Assembly (NCBI GenBank): GCA_963755815.1 | Contig: CAVWLF010000023.1 | Location: forward strand, 1 to 64,000 | Direction: 5' to 3' | Source of the DNA: Palsa-506 sp963755815 | GTDB lineage: Bacteria > Actinomycetota > Actinomycetes > Streptosporangiales > Streptosporangiaceae | Length of the DNA: 64,000 nt | Shown: positions 37,207-45,868 of the stretch, one piece after another | Layout of the letters: every line of letters begins with the position of its first letter | How positions within the stretch are numbered: the stretch's first letter is position 1 | Program-made: the position numbers and the translations under genes | Notes under the pieces: model-generated | Told to the model about the DNA's origin: nothing | The model's input: the letters and a program-made list of their open reading frames with translations, nothing else | Databases searched by the model: none

Positions 37207-38241
37207 CTATTGCGCCGCCGTCACCGCCCGGATGGCGCCGACAAACGCATCGACGTCGGCCTCGGTCGTGTCGAACGCCGTCATCCAGCGGACGACGTTC
37301 TCGCCGGAGTCCCAGACATAGAAGTCCCAGTCCCGCTGCAGCGCCCTGATGTGGTCAGGGTCCAGGGCCGCGAACACCGCATTGGACTCGACCGGCTGGC
37401 GCAGCGCCACCCCGGGCAGGTCACGGATCCCTTCGGCCAGCCGCGCGGCCATCGAGTTGGCCCGGGCCGCACTCTGCCGCCACAACTCGTCCTCGAGCAG
37501 CGCCGTGAACTGGGCGGCCAGGTAGCGCATCTTCGATGCCAGCTGCATCTGCTGCTTGCGCTGATAGCGGGCCTCGCTACCAAGTTCGGCGTTCATCACG
37601 ATCACGGCCTCTGCGCCTAGGGCACCGTTCTTGGTCCCGCCGAAACTGAGTACGTCCGCGCAGGCGGCGAGGTCGGCGAGCTGGCAGCCAAGATGGGCGG
37701 CGGCGTTGGCCAGCCGCGCGCCGTCCAGGAACAGCCGCAGGTCACTGGCCCGGCAGAACTCGGCGAGATCCCGCAGTTCCCCGAGGGTGTAGCAGGTGCC
37801 CAGTTCTGTCACCTGCGCGATGGCGACGGCCCGAGGCTGGGCCCGGTGCTCATCTCCGCGGTCGCCCAGGCGGCTGGCCACCAGGTCGGGCGTCAGCTTC
37901 CCGCCGGGTGCGGGCACCGGCAGCAGCTTGCTGCCCAGCACTCGCTCGGGCGCACCGCACTCGTCGACATTGAGATGCGAGCTCTCCGCGCATATCACCG
38001 CCTCGAACGGACGGACCAGGAGGCTCAGCCCGAGAATGTTGGCGGCGGTGCCATTGAATACGAAGAAGATCCCGCCGCGGGTGCCGAAGGCCGCGCGCAG
38101 TTGCTCGGTCGCCCGTGCCGTCCACGGATCGGCGCCATAGGCCGGCAGATCTCCGGCGTTCACCTCGCCGATCATGCGCAGAACGGCCTCGTGCGTACCG
38201 GCCTGGTTATCGCTGCCGAAGCTCTTCCGGGATGCATTCAC
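37207..38241 (-). CDS. PLP-dependent threonine aldolase / beta-eliminating lyase family
   Basis: 344 residues, GTG start. Fold-type I features are FNGTAANILGLSLL (PLP phosphate region), SSHLNVDECGAPE, LRLFLDGARLANAAAHLG (Asp contacting the PLP ring) and VLSFGGTKNGALGAEAVIV with the PLP lysine. The C-terminal ENVVRWMTAFDTTEADVDAF is typical of low-specificity L-threonine aldolase (glycine plus acetaldehyde from threonine). Close homologues may have other substrates. It converges with parB. Confidence 0.88.
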   Translation of the reverse strand: MNASRKSFGSDNQAGTHEAVLRMIGEVNAGDLPAYGADPWTARATEQLRAAFGTRGGIFFVFNGTAANILGLSLLVRPFEAVICAESSHLNVDECGAPERVLGSKLLPVPAPGGKLTPDLVASRLGDRGDEHRAQPRAVAIAQVTELGTCYTLGELRDLAEFCRASDLRLFLDGARLANAAAHLGCQLADLAACADVLSFGGTKNGALGAEAVIVMNAELGSEARYQRKQQMQLASKMRYLAAQFTALLEDELWRQSAARANSMAARLAEGIRDLPGVALRQPVESNAVFAALDPDHIRALQRDWDFYVWDSGENVVRWMTAFDTTEADVDAFVGAIRAVTAAQ

Positions 38242-38451
38242 CCGCCGATCGTAGCGATCTTCAGCGGCCTGCCGCGGGCGGCCGCCGAGCCGCCGGAGCC
38301 CGGTATCGCGGGAAAGGCAGCGGTTGGTCGGCACTGGCGGCGTGAGTACGATATCCGGTGACAGGCCAGTCGGGTCAGGCCGGCGAAGCCGAGCGGACGG
38401 CCCGGCCGGCGGCCGCCGGTACGGCCGCTGTCACGACTACAGGAGCGCCCG

Positions 38452-39069
38452 GTGTCGCGTCGTCTGGCCAGTATCACCCTGGACAATCTTGATGACCTGC
38501 CGCCGAGATGCCGCCGCTGCGTCTTCTGGGAACTCGACCCGATGAACCAGGCCAGGGCGGCCGAGAGCGGGGACTCAGCGCTCGAAAAGGAGTCGTGGGT
38601 CTCCTCGGTCCTGCTGGAATGGGGAAGCTGCGGGAAGATCATCTATGTCGACGGCGTCCCGGCGGGCTACATGCTCTATGCCCCGCCCCAGTTCGTGCCG
38701 CGCTCGGTGGCCTTTCCCACCAGCCCGGTCAGTGCCGACGCCGTCCTGCTGATGACCGCGCACGTGCTCGGCGACTTCGCGGGCGGGGGACTGGGCCGGA
38801 TGCTCATCCAGGGCATCGCCAAGGATCTCACCCGGCGAGGGGTGAAGGCGATCGAGGCATTCGGCGACCTGCGGTGGCAGGGCCCGTCCTGCGTTGTTCC
38901 CGCGGACTACCTGCTCGCGGTCGGCTTCAAGACGGTGCGCCCGCACGGTCATTACCCGAGGCTGCGGCTGGAGCTGAAGACCGCCCTGTCCTGGCGGGAA
39001 GACGTCGAGGTGGCGCTGGAGCGGCTGCTCGGCTCGATGAGCCCCGAGCGCTCCCTCCGCCTGGCCTAA
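38452..39069 (+). CDS. GNAT-family acetyltransferase of the parB-trxA neighbourhood
   Basis: 205 residues with a GTG start. Begins with RRLASITLDNLDDLPPRCRR and CVFWELDP, a CxxC-bearing motif. The acetyl-CoA region is HVLGDFAGGGLGRMLIQGIA, followed by FKTVRPHGHYPRLRLEL. This protein commonly lies between parB and trxA in actinobacteria; the substrate is unknown. GGAG (38442-38445) precedes the start. Confidence 0.85.
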   Translation: MSRRLASITLDNLDDLPPRCRRCVFWELDPMNQARAAESGDSALEKESWVSSVLLEWGSCGKIIYVDGVPAGYMLYAPPQFVPRSVAFPTSPVSADAVLLMTAHVLGDFAGGGLGRMLIQGIAKDLTRRGVKAIEAFGDLRWQGPSCVVPADYLLAVGFKTVRPHGHYPRLRLELKTALSWREDVEVALERLLGSMSPERSLRLA

Positions 39070-39127
39070 GCCGCAGGCCGCCTAGCCTAAGCCCCAGGCC
39101 GCGCCGGGCCGCCTTCCGGCTGATCGT

Positions 39128-39217
39128 CCTGGCCCTGATGGCCGTCAGGGCCAGGCGCGGCCGCGCCTGGGGCCGTCTGAACGCCGTCCGGGCTGGGCGC
39201 GGCGCGCCCAGCCCGGA
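39128..39217. terminator. Three tandem hairpins between convergent genes
   Basis: Between the GNAT gene (+) and trxA (-) lie three inverted repeats. The first, 39128-39155, has an 11-bp stem (CCTGGCCCTGA/TCAGGGCCAGG, 6-base loop). The second, 39151-39170, is a 20-bp perfect palindrome. The third, 39187-39217, has a 14-bp stem (TCCGGGCTGGGCGC/GCGCCCAGCCCGGA, 3-base loop). They probably end transcription from both sides. An 18-bp imperfect direct repeat (GCCTAAGCC core) precedes them at about 39065-39105. Confidence 0.7.
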
Positions 39218-39233
39218 TCCCGATCTGGCCGGG

Positions 39234-39557
39234 TCAGATGAAGTCGGCCAGATCCCGCAGCAGCGCTGACTTCGGCTTGGCGCCAACGATCTCCTTGACG
39301 ACCTGGCCGCCGGAGAAGACGCTCATGGTCGGGATATTCATGATCCCGTACCGCTGTGCCGTCACCGGGTTGTCGTCCACGTTCAGCTTGACGACGCTGA
39401 TCTTGTCGGCGTGCTCGGCGGCGATCTCTTCGAGCACCGGGCCGACCTGGCGGCAAGGGCCGCACCACTCGGCCCAGTAGTCCACGACGACCGGCTTCTC
39501 GCTCTTCAGCACGTCGAGCTCGAAGGTCTCGTCCGTCACTTTCTTGATTGCGCCCAC
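39234..39557 (-). CDS. trxA: Thioredoxin
   Basis: 107 residues with the active site WAEWCGPCRQVGP, the cis-proline region GIMNIPTMSVFSGG and the usual length. GTG start with AAAGGAAG upstream. It reduces disulfides using electrons from the thioredoxin reductase encoded 71 bp upstream. Confidence 0.98.
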   Translation of the reverse strand: MGAIKKVTDETFELDVLKSEKPVVVDYWAEWCGPCRQVGPVLEEIAAEHADKISVVKLNVDDNPVTAQRYGIMNIPTMSVFSGGQVVKEIVGAKPKSALLRDLADFI

Positions 39558-39628
39558 GGGGACTTCCTTTCGGCCTAGTTAAACGACTTGAATTATCGGG
39601 ATCCGGCGGGGTTCAGGGATTTCTGATT

Positions 39629-40561
39629 TCAGGACTCCTGGTCGGCGAGCCAGCGCTCGGCATCGAGAGCCGCCGCGCAGCCGGTCCCGGCGGCCGTCAC
39701 CGCCTGCCGGTAGGTGTGGTCCACCACGTCCCCGGCCGCGAATACGCCCTCGATCGCGGTACGGGTGGAGGGCTGATCCACCATCAGGTATCCCTCCGCG
39801 TCGGTCGCCAGGATCCCGGTGAAGAGCTCACTGCGCGGGTCATGCCCGATGGCCACGAATATGCCGCTGACATCGAGAGTGCTTTCCGCGCCGGTCTTGA
39901 CGTTGCGGAGCTTCAGGCTGGTCACCCGGTCCTCGCCCACCACCTCGACCACCTCGCTGTCCCAGGCAAAGCGGACCTTCGGGTTCGCGAATGCCCGATC
40001 CTGCATGATCTTCGACGCGCGCAGCGTGTCGCGGCGGTGGACGACGGTGACGGAACGGGCGAAGCGGGTCAGGAAGGTGGCTTCCTCCAGCGCCGAGTCA
40101 CCGCCGCCGACGACGGCGATGTCCCGGTCGCGGAAGAAGAAGCCATCGCAGGTGGCGCACCAGGACACCCCATGGCCGGAAAGCCGCTTTTCGCCGGGAA
40201 TCCCGAGCTCGCGGTAGCTGGAGCCGGTCGCGATGATCACGGCCTTGGCCAGGAACGTGTCACTGCCGGCCCGGACCACCTTCGGGCTCGCGGTCAGGTC
40301 CACCTCGGTGACATCGTCGGGCATGAGCTCAGCGCCGAATCGCTCGGCTTGCTTGCGGATCGCATCCATCAGGTCCGGGCCGAGCACGCCGTCCGGGAAA
40401 CCGGGGAAGTTCTCCACTTCCGTGGTGTTCATCAGCGCGCCGCCGGAGGTGACCGAGCCTTCGAACACCAGCGGGTTCAGCCGCGCCCGCGCCGCGTACA
40501 GCGCCGCGGTATACCCGGCCGGGCCGGACCCGATGACGATGACATCCCGAACCTCGGTCAC
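39629..40561 (-). CDS. trxB: Thioredoxin reductase
   Basis: 310 residues. FAD motif VIVIGSGPAGYTAALYAARA, redox centre SWCATCDGFFF, NADPH motif AVVGGGDSALEEATFLTR and the C-terminal FAD segment GVFAAGDVVDHTYRQAV are complete. GTG at 40561 is chosen because homologues begin TEVRDVIVIGSG; longer in-frame sequence reads into the upstream anti-sigma gene. Transfers electrons from NADPH to thioredoxin. Confidence 0.97.
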   Translation of the reverse strand: MTEVRDVIVIGSGPAGYTAALYAARARLNPLVFEGSVTSGGALMNTTEVENFPGFPDGVLGPDLMDAIRKQAERFGAELMPDDVTEVDLTASPKVVRAGSDTFLAKAVIIATGSSYRELGIPGEKRLSGHGVSWCATCDGFFFRDRDIAVVGGGDSALEEATFLTRFARSVTVVHRRDTLRASKIMQDRAFANPKVRFAWDSEVVEVVGEDRVTSLKLRNVKTGAESTLDVSGIFVAIGHDPRSELFTGILATDAEGYLMVDQPSTRTAIEGVFAAGDVVDHTYRQAVTAAGTGCAAALDAERWLADQES

Positions 40562-40635
40562 GTCGACTTGCCCTTCTCTCGTTGCATCGGCATCAACCGA
40601 TCCTAGGGTCCGGAGATTCCCGCAGGATCGCCAGT

Positions 40636-41625
40636 TCAGCCGGCGCCGGACAGGCTGGCCTGCGCGATCACGTCGCTGTCTGAGCGGGAGCAGCCGGGCC
40701 CGACGACCCAGATATGCGAGCCGCCGGCCGGGGCGGCGACAACAATGATCGTGGCCGGCTTCCCCTGGTACTGGTCCACATCGACCAGCCGTACCGCGCG
40801 GCCTGCGGCGATCCTGGCCACGCACCCCCGGAGGGTGGCCAGCGGGAGGCCCGCGAACGACCCGAAGCCCGGCGAGCTCTGCTTCGGGCCGGCCCGGGTC
40901 CCGGACTGGCCGCTATGCTCGGGCAGCGCGCTCGCGGGCGGGCTACTGATGCTCGGGCCACTGATGCTCGAGTGCCGCTGCAGCTCGCTCCCGACCTGCG
41001 ACTTGAGCAGCTCGGGCTGGAAGTTCAGGCCCGTCGAGACCGGCGTGAACGTGGCCGGCTGGCTGGCCACGTTGTAGGGCTGCGGGGGACCGAGACTGGT
41101 CGCGCCGCGCCGGACGCCGGCGGTTGAGCCGCTGGCGCTACTGGAGCTAGCTCCGTTCGTCCCGCCCGCGAGCTGGACAGTTCCGTAGATGCCGCCGGCC
41201 ACCACCGCGACTGCCGCCGCAACGGCGAGCGCGCGTGCCGCGACCGCTGACCGCAGCTCCGGCAGGCGCCAGCGACGGCCGGAGCCCGCCGGGCCGGCGT
41301 GCCGCGGCCGGCCGGGCTGACCGGGCCCGGCGGGCCGGGCGGACGGCCTGACCGGCCCGGGCCCGGCGGGCTCGAGGCCGGCGCCCGGCTGGGCGCGCCG
41401 GGCCGCCTCGGCCATCAGGGCGACCTGGATCCTGGTGGTGACCTGTTCCGGCATGGCCGGCCGGGGCGCGCTGGCCAGCATCGCGGAGACTCCGGCGAGG
41501 TCCTCGTCTAGCGCCGCGCAGCGGGCACAGCCGGCCAGGTGGGCCCGGATACGCGAGGACCGCCGGCCGCCGAGATCCCCTTCTCGGTACCTGGCGAGTG
41601 CTTCCGCGCCGACATGCCGCGTCAT
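40636..41625 (-). CDS. Anti-sigma factor with zinc-finger domain (SigM partner)
   Basis: 329 residues. The N-terminal anti-sigma zinc-binding motif is AHLAGCARCAALDEDLAGV (H-x3-C-x2-C). A proline/arginine-rich linker, one membrane span (ALAVAAAVAVVAGGIYGTV) at about residue 135 and a serine-rich extracytoplasmic region follow. The start overlaps the sigM stop by 4 bp (ATGA), so the two are made together, as for SigM-RsmA pairs near trxB-trxA in mycobacteria. The extracytoplasmic part is longer than in mycobacterial RsmA. Confidence 0.9.
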   Translation of the reverse strand: MTRHVGAEALARYREGDLGGRRSSRIRAHLAGCARCAALDEDLAGVSAMLASAPRPAMPEQVTTRIQVALMAEAARRAQPGAGLEPAGPGPVRPSARPAGPGQPGRPRHAGPAGSGRRWRLPELRSAVAARALAVAAAVAVVAGGIYGTVQLAGGTNGASSSSASGSTAGVRRGATSLGPPQPYNVASQPATFTPVSTGLNFQPELLKSQVGSELQRHSSISGPSISSPPASALPEHSGQSGTRAGPKQSSPGFGSFAGLPLATLRGCVARIAAGRAVRLVDVDQYQGKPATIIVVAAPAGGSHIWVVGPGCSRSDSDVIAQASLSGAG

Positions 41626-42332
41626 GACTGGTCTTCACCCTCTCCCTGCGCAGGTGAGACGTTGCCGGCCACTGATCGGTTCCCTGCGGGCGGCCCGGCC
41701 GCCGCGGCTGGCGGCCGTCGCAGGTGCGCGAGCCGCGGCAGCAGCCGGGCCCGTCCCCGCGCGCAGCGGCTCTTCACCGTGCCCTGGGATATGCCGAGCA
41801 CCTCCGCGGCGTCGGCCACCGGGTAACCGAGCATGTCCACGAGCACGAGAGCGGCCTGCTGGTCGGCGGGCAGCGTCCGCAGCGCCGCCATCACATCCAT
41901 AGTCGTGTCGCTGGCCGAGGTGGGGTCCGGGATAGCCCGTCCCAGGGCCAGGTTGTCCAGCGTCCGCTCGTCAGTGCCGCCCGTGGCCGGCCGCGCGGCC
42001 TTGCGGCGCAGCCGGTCGAGGCAGGCGTTGACGACGATCCGGTGCAGCCAGGTGGTCACGGCCGAATCGCCGCGGAAGCTGCCGGCCCGGCGGAAGGCCG
42101 AGATCATCGCGTCCTGCAGGGCGTCGGCGGCGTCCTCCGGATCCGCGAGCGTCCGCAGCGCTACCGCCCAGAGCCGGTCGCGGTGGCGCAGGAAGAGCTG
42201 GCTGAAGGCGTCAGGATCACCTTCAACGTGGCGTCTGAGCAGCTCCGCATCGGATGGCTGAGGGTCCGGAGCGACGCTCTGGCCGGGCCGGGAGTGCCCC
42301 GTCTGGGTGCCGCCCGCCTCGTGCGGTTCCGT
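41622..42332 (-). CDS. sigM: ECF sigma factor SigM
   Basis: Region 2 (AFSQLFLRHRDRLWAVALRT, DAADALQDAMISAFRRAGSF, VTTWLHRIVVNACLDRLRRK) and region 4 (LPADQQAALVLVDMLGYPVA, AEVLGISQGTVKSRCARGRA) of an ECF sigma factor. The first ATG in frame (42107) lies inside region 2.1-2.2, so the true start is upstream. No ATG, GTG or TTG is found in frame there. The best candidate is ACG at 42330-42332, with GAGGGGAGG six bases before it, giving 236 residues beginning at the usual place. This may be a rare start codon or an ATG-to-ACG change or error. Confidence 0.88.
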   Translation of the reverse strand, partial: TEPHEAGGTQTGHSRPGQSVAPDPQPSDAELLRRHVEGDPDAFSQLFLRHRDRLWAVALRTLADPEDAADALQDAMISAFRRAGSFRGDSAVTTWLHRIVVNACLDRLRRKAARPATGGTDERTLDNLALGRAIPDPTSASDTTMDVMAALRTLPADQQAALVLVDMLGYPVADAAEVLGISQGTVKSRCARGRARLLPRLAHLRRPPAAAAGPPAGNRSVAGNVSPAQGEGEDQS

Positions 42333-42417
42333 CGCCGTCCTCCCCTCGGCCCGGCGCGGCAGCCGCGCCGCCTGCTTCCCGGTTCGTCCTGGCTGGCCTG
42401 TTCCGGCAGGCGCTCGG

Positions 42418-43954
42418 TCAGCCCGAGCCTCGCATGATGGTGTTGAAAATCTCGGCCTGGTACTGGTCCGGCGGGCCGCCCGCCTCCGGCGGAAGGCGGG
42501 TAAACCAGATCAGCACGTATCTTCCGGTGGCCGCGGAGTCGGACCGGAAGATGTGCGCGCCGCCCGGCAGGTTGCCCGCGCTGGCGACGGTCGTGAAGTT
42601 GGCGTCTGACTTCTGCGCGGTGCTGCCGTCGTTGCCCACCGCGATGGACACGCTGGCCCCGGCCGTCGGCCCGAGCAGCACCTTCACCGAACTCAGCCGT
42701 ACCTGCTTACCCATGTCAAGGAGGAGCCCGGACCCGGTCTTGAGCCCGCCGAACACCGGATTGCCGCGGTAGAACTGCGTCTTCCACGCGGTGCGAGAGC
42801 TTCCGTCGATCGCCATGCTCGCATCGGCGCTGGTCTCGTCCAGGCCCTGCGCGCTGACCGGCTTCAGGATCGGGGCCGGGGGGGCCGCGGAGTGACTGGC
42901 CGAGGGACTCTGGCCGGCCGGGCTGCTGGCCGTGAGGCGAGGGCCGCAAGGCCAGGGCCGCCGCGGTCACCGCCGCCACCACGGCCAGCACCAGCAACGC
43001 CACGACGCCGGTCTTCACCCGGGAGGCGGGCGTGCGACGGCGGGGCTCGGGCCGCCTGGAACCGTCCCGCGGGGGCGCCGGACGCCCATCACGAGCCCAG
43101 TATTCGCCCGCCGGGGCGCCGATCGGGCCGGTGTCGTCGAACTCGGCGGCTCGCGAGGGCGACCGCTGCGGGCTTGCCTTGGGCGGCGGGGTCGGCGGAA
43201 TCGCGGCCGACAGCGCTCCGGCCAGCTGCCCGGGCGTCGTGAGCGGAACGCTGCCGCGGCGATCCTGCTGGAACAGCGCCTGGCAGGTGATGTCGTCGAG
43301 CACCGTGGGAACGCCGGCCCGGACCTGACGCGGGCTGCAGGGCACGCCGTCCGCTACCGGCGCGGGCGGCAGCGCCGTGATCTCCGGGCCCGGCCAGTGG
43401 CCGGTCAGCGCCGCGTAGAGCAGCCTGGCCAGGCCGCGCGTGTCGGCGAGCGCGGGATCATCATCGGTGACGTCGCCCAGGGCGGCGTCAATGCCGACAC
43501 CGACGATCTTGACCCCGCCGCCGGACGTCCAGCGGAGCGATCCGGGAACCAGGCAGAGGTGCGAGAGCCCGGCGGCATGGGCCGCCGAGAGCGCGGCCGC
43601 GGCCTCGGCCACGATCTGCGCGCCGCGCGATGGATCGAGCGGGCCGCCCGCGAGCAGATCATCGAGCGGCTCTCCGGCCGCCCACTCCATCACGATGTAG
43701 GCGCGGTCCCAGTCATCCTCGACGTCAAACACCTGGGTCAGGCGCGCGTCGGTGAGCCGGCTGGCCGCGCGCGCGGCCGTGACCACCTCGGTGATACGCG
43801 GGAACCCGGGCGCGAAGGTGAATACCGTGACCGCCCGGGCGAGTATCTCGTCGATGGCCTTCCACGCAGCCCAGCCATCATCAGCGGCGATCCGGTCCTC
43901 GAGCCGGTAGCGGCCGCCGAGCCGGGTGCCTGGCTCAGAGATGAACGTGCTCAT
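42418..43954 (-). CDS. Membrane pseudokinase with extracytoplasmic sugar-binding-like domain, frameshifted
   Basis: The N-terminal 250 residues follow a Ser/Thr kinase fold (GGRYRLEDRIAADDGWAAWK, RAYIVMEWAAGEPLDDLL). The catalytic lysine, HRD (here LSHLCLVPGSL) and DFG (IVGVGID) are lost. A membrane span follows (TGVVALLVLAVVAAVTAAAL). The C-terminus resembles a discoidin/NPCBM-like domain (DGSSRTAWKTQFYRGNPVFG) but is in another frame. Deleting one C of a seven-C run (42878-42884, coding strand) joins them. In mycobacteria this pseudokinase plus extracellular domain is the C-terminal part of MviN/MurJ; here it is a separate gene next to murJ. Confidence 0.85.
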
Positions 43955-44125
43955 TTCGTCGCATTAAGAGCGGGCCAGGCCCTCGACCTCCTTCCGAAGC
44001 CGTGCGGTCAGCCGGGCGGAGAAATCATGATGCTGCACAACATGCTAAGGGTCGCACGGCGATCCCAGCGGTCCGCGCTCCCTAGCATCGCAAACCGTTA
44101 CCTCCGGGAGACGTCGGCCGGGCCG

Positions 44126-45868
44126 TCAGCGGCGCAGCCGCGCGCCGACCGTCGAGGTGAGATCGGTCAGCTCGGTGATGCCGAACGCCTTGGCGAACAG
44201 CACGTAGAACAGCAGCGCGCCGCTGCTGGCCAGGACCACCGTGATCAGGGCGGCCATCGTCCCGGCCGGAACCACCGCGCCGACCATCACCGAGATGGCG
44301 GCCGCGAACAGGACGCAGGGCACGGCGGACAGGTGCATCTTGACCAGGCTGATCCCGATCCGGTTGCCGTCCAGGCCGCCGATCCGCCGGCTGAGGATCC
44401 ACCACCCGGCTATCGCGCCGACCAGGTTCGAGATGCCGAAGCCGATCCCCAGCCCGGCCACCACGTGCGCGGCCGGCAGCACCCTGATCGCGATCAGGTT
44501 GGCGGTGATATTCACCACCATGGTCAGGGCACCGATCAGGGCGGGCGTGCGGCTGTCGTGCATCGCGTAGAACACCCGGAGCAGGAGCTGGAACATCATG
44601 TACGGAACCAGGCCGAGCGAGAACGCGGCGAACACGAAGCCGAGCAGCCGCGCGTCGTCGAACGACATGCTGCCGTACCCCAGCAGTACCTCGGCCAGCG
44701 GCGGCCCCAGTATCGCCAGCACCAGGGCGGAGGGCACGACGATCACCGACGACAGCCTGACGCCGGTGGAGAAGTCGTCGCTGACCAGCCGGTATCTACG
44801 CTCGGCCGCATGCGCGCTCATCCTCGGCAGGAGCGCGGTGATGACCGAGATGCCCACGATCGCGTACGGCAGCTGGAAGAGCTGCCAGGCGTAGCTGTAG
44901 TCGGTGTAGCCGGCTCCGTTGACGTGATGCGCCTTCACCGCCGCCGCGTTGGCCACCCTGGTGGTGACCAGGAACGCCACCTGCGTGGTGGCGATGTAGC
45001 CGAACATCCAGCCGGCCATCCGCCGTATCTCGGCCACTTCGGCCCGGCGGAAATCGAATCGGGGGTGCCACCGGAAGCCCACCCGGCGCAGCGCCGGTAT
45101 CAGCGCGGCCGTCTGGGCGATGATCCCCAGCGTGGTGCCGATCCCCAGCAGCCGGACCTCGCTGGTGCTAATCGTGTTCGTGGTGAGGTCGAGGCCCGCC
45201 GTGGCCATGAACAGCAGGCCGACCGCGATCACCACCACGTTGTTGACCACCGGCGTCCACATCGGCGCGGCGAAGTGCCCGCGCGCGTTGAGTATCGCCC
45301 CGGCCAGCGAGCTCACCCCGTAGAAGAAGATCTGCGGGATGAAGAAGTAGGCGAACACCACCATGACGGACCGCTCGGAGCCGTGCACGGAGGCGGCGTA
45401 AAGCTGGACCAGAGGCCCGGCCAGCAGCGTCGCCACCAGCGTGATGCCGGCCAGCGCGAGCACGCCTAGCGTGAATATCCGCTGGTCGTACCCCTCGCCC
45501 CGGTCGGCGTCCCGCTTGGACGCGCTGACCAGGAGCGGAACGACGACACTGGTCAGGATGCCGCCGAGGGCCAGATTGTAGACCACGTTCGGCAGCGTGT
45601 TGGCGTTGTTGTACGCGTCGGCCAGGGTGGCGGCGCCCAGCGCGTAACCGAACACCGCCGTCCGGAAGAAGCCGGTGACTCGCGAGACCAGCGTGCCGGC
45701 CGCCATGATGCCGCTGGAGCGGACCAGGCTGGCGTTATCCTCGTGCGCCCGGTCCGCCTCGGCGGCCAGCGCATCTTCGGCGGCGGCCAGCCCATCCAGG
45801 CCGGCCTCATCCGGCCCGCTGCCGCTCTCAGCGGCGGTCGGTCCTGCCGGGGACGCTGGCGTACTCAT
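44126..45868 (-). CDS. murJ: Lipid II flippase MurJ (MviN)
   Basis: 580 residues, MOP-superfamily MurJ with about 14 membrane segments. Typical blocks are AAGTLVSRVTGFFRTAVFGY, DAYNNANTLPNVVYNLALGG, VPLLVSASKRD, FYGVSSLAGAILNARGHFAA and LLRVFYAMHDSRTPALIG. It flips lipid-linked cell-wall precursor to the outer face. The start is set at ATG 45868, with GGAGG six bases upstream; an upstream GTG at 45892 would overlap the DUF6049 gene further. Neighbours on both sides are cell-envelope proteins in the same operon. Confidence 0.95.
   Translation of the reverse strand: MSTPASPAGPTAAESGSGPDEAGLDGLAAAEDALAAEADRAHEDNASLVRSSGIMAAGTLVSRVTGFFRTAVFGYALGAATLADAYNNANTLPNVVYNLALGGILTSVVVPLLVSASKRDADRGEGYDQRIFTLGVLALAGITLVATLLAGPLVQLYAASVHGSERSVMVVFAYFFIPQIFFYGVSSLAGAILNARGHFAAPMWTPVVNNVVVIAVGLLFMATAGLDLTTNTISTSEVRLLGIGTTLGIIAQTAALIPALRRVGFRWHPRFDFRRAEVAEIRRMAGWMFGYIATTQVAFLVTTRVANAAAVKAHHVNGAGYTDYSYAWQLFQLPYAIVGISVITALLPRMSAHAAERRYRLVSDDFSTGVRLSSVIVVPSALVLAILGPPLAEVLLGYGSMSFDDARLLGFVFAAFSLGLVPYMMFQLLLRVFYAMHDSRTPALIGALTMVVNITANLIAIRVLPAAHVVAGLGIGFGISNLVGAIAGWWILSRRIGGLDGNRIGISLVKMHLSAVPCVLFAAAISVMVGAVVPAGTMAALITVVLASSGALLFYVLFAKAFGITELTDLTSTVGARLRR

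Noticed and set aside
42932..45469. Open frame of 845 codons on the plus strand
   Set aside because: Antisense to murJ and the pseudokinase gene; low-complexity shadow.
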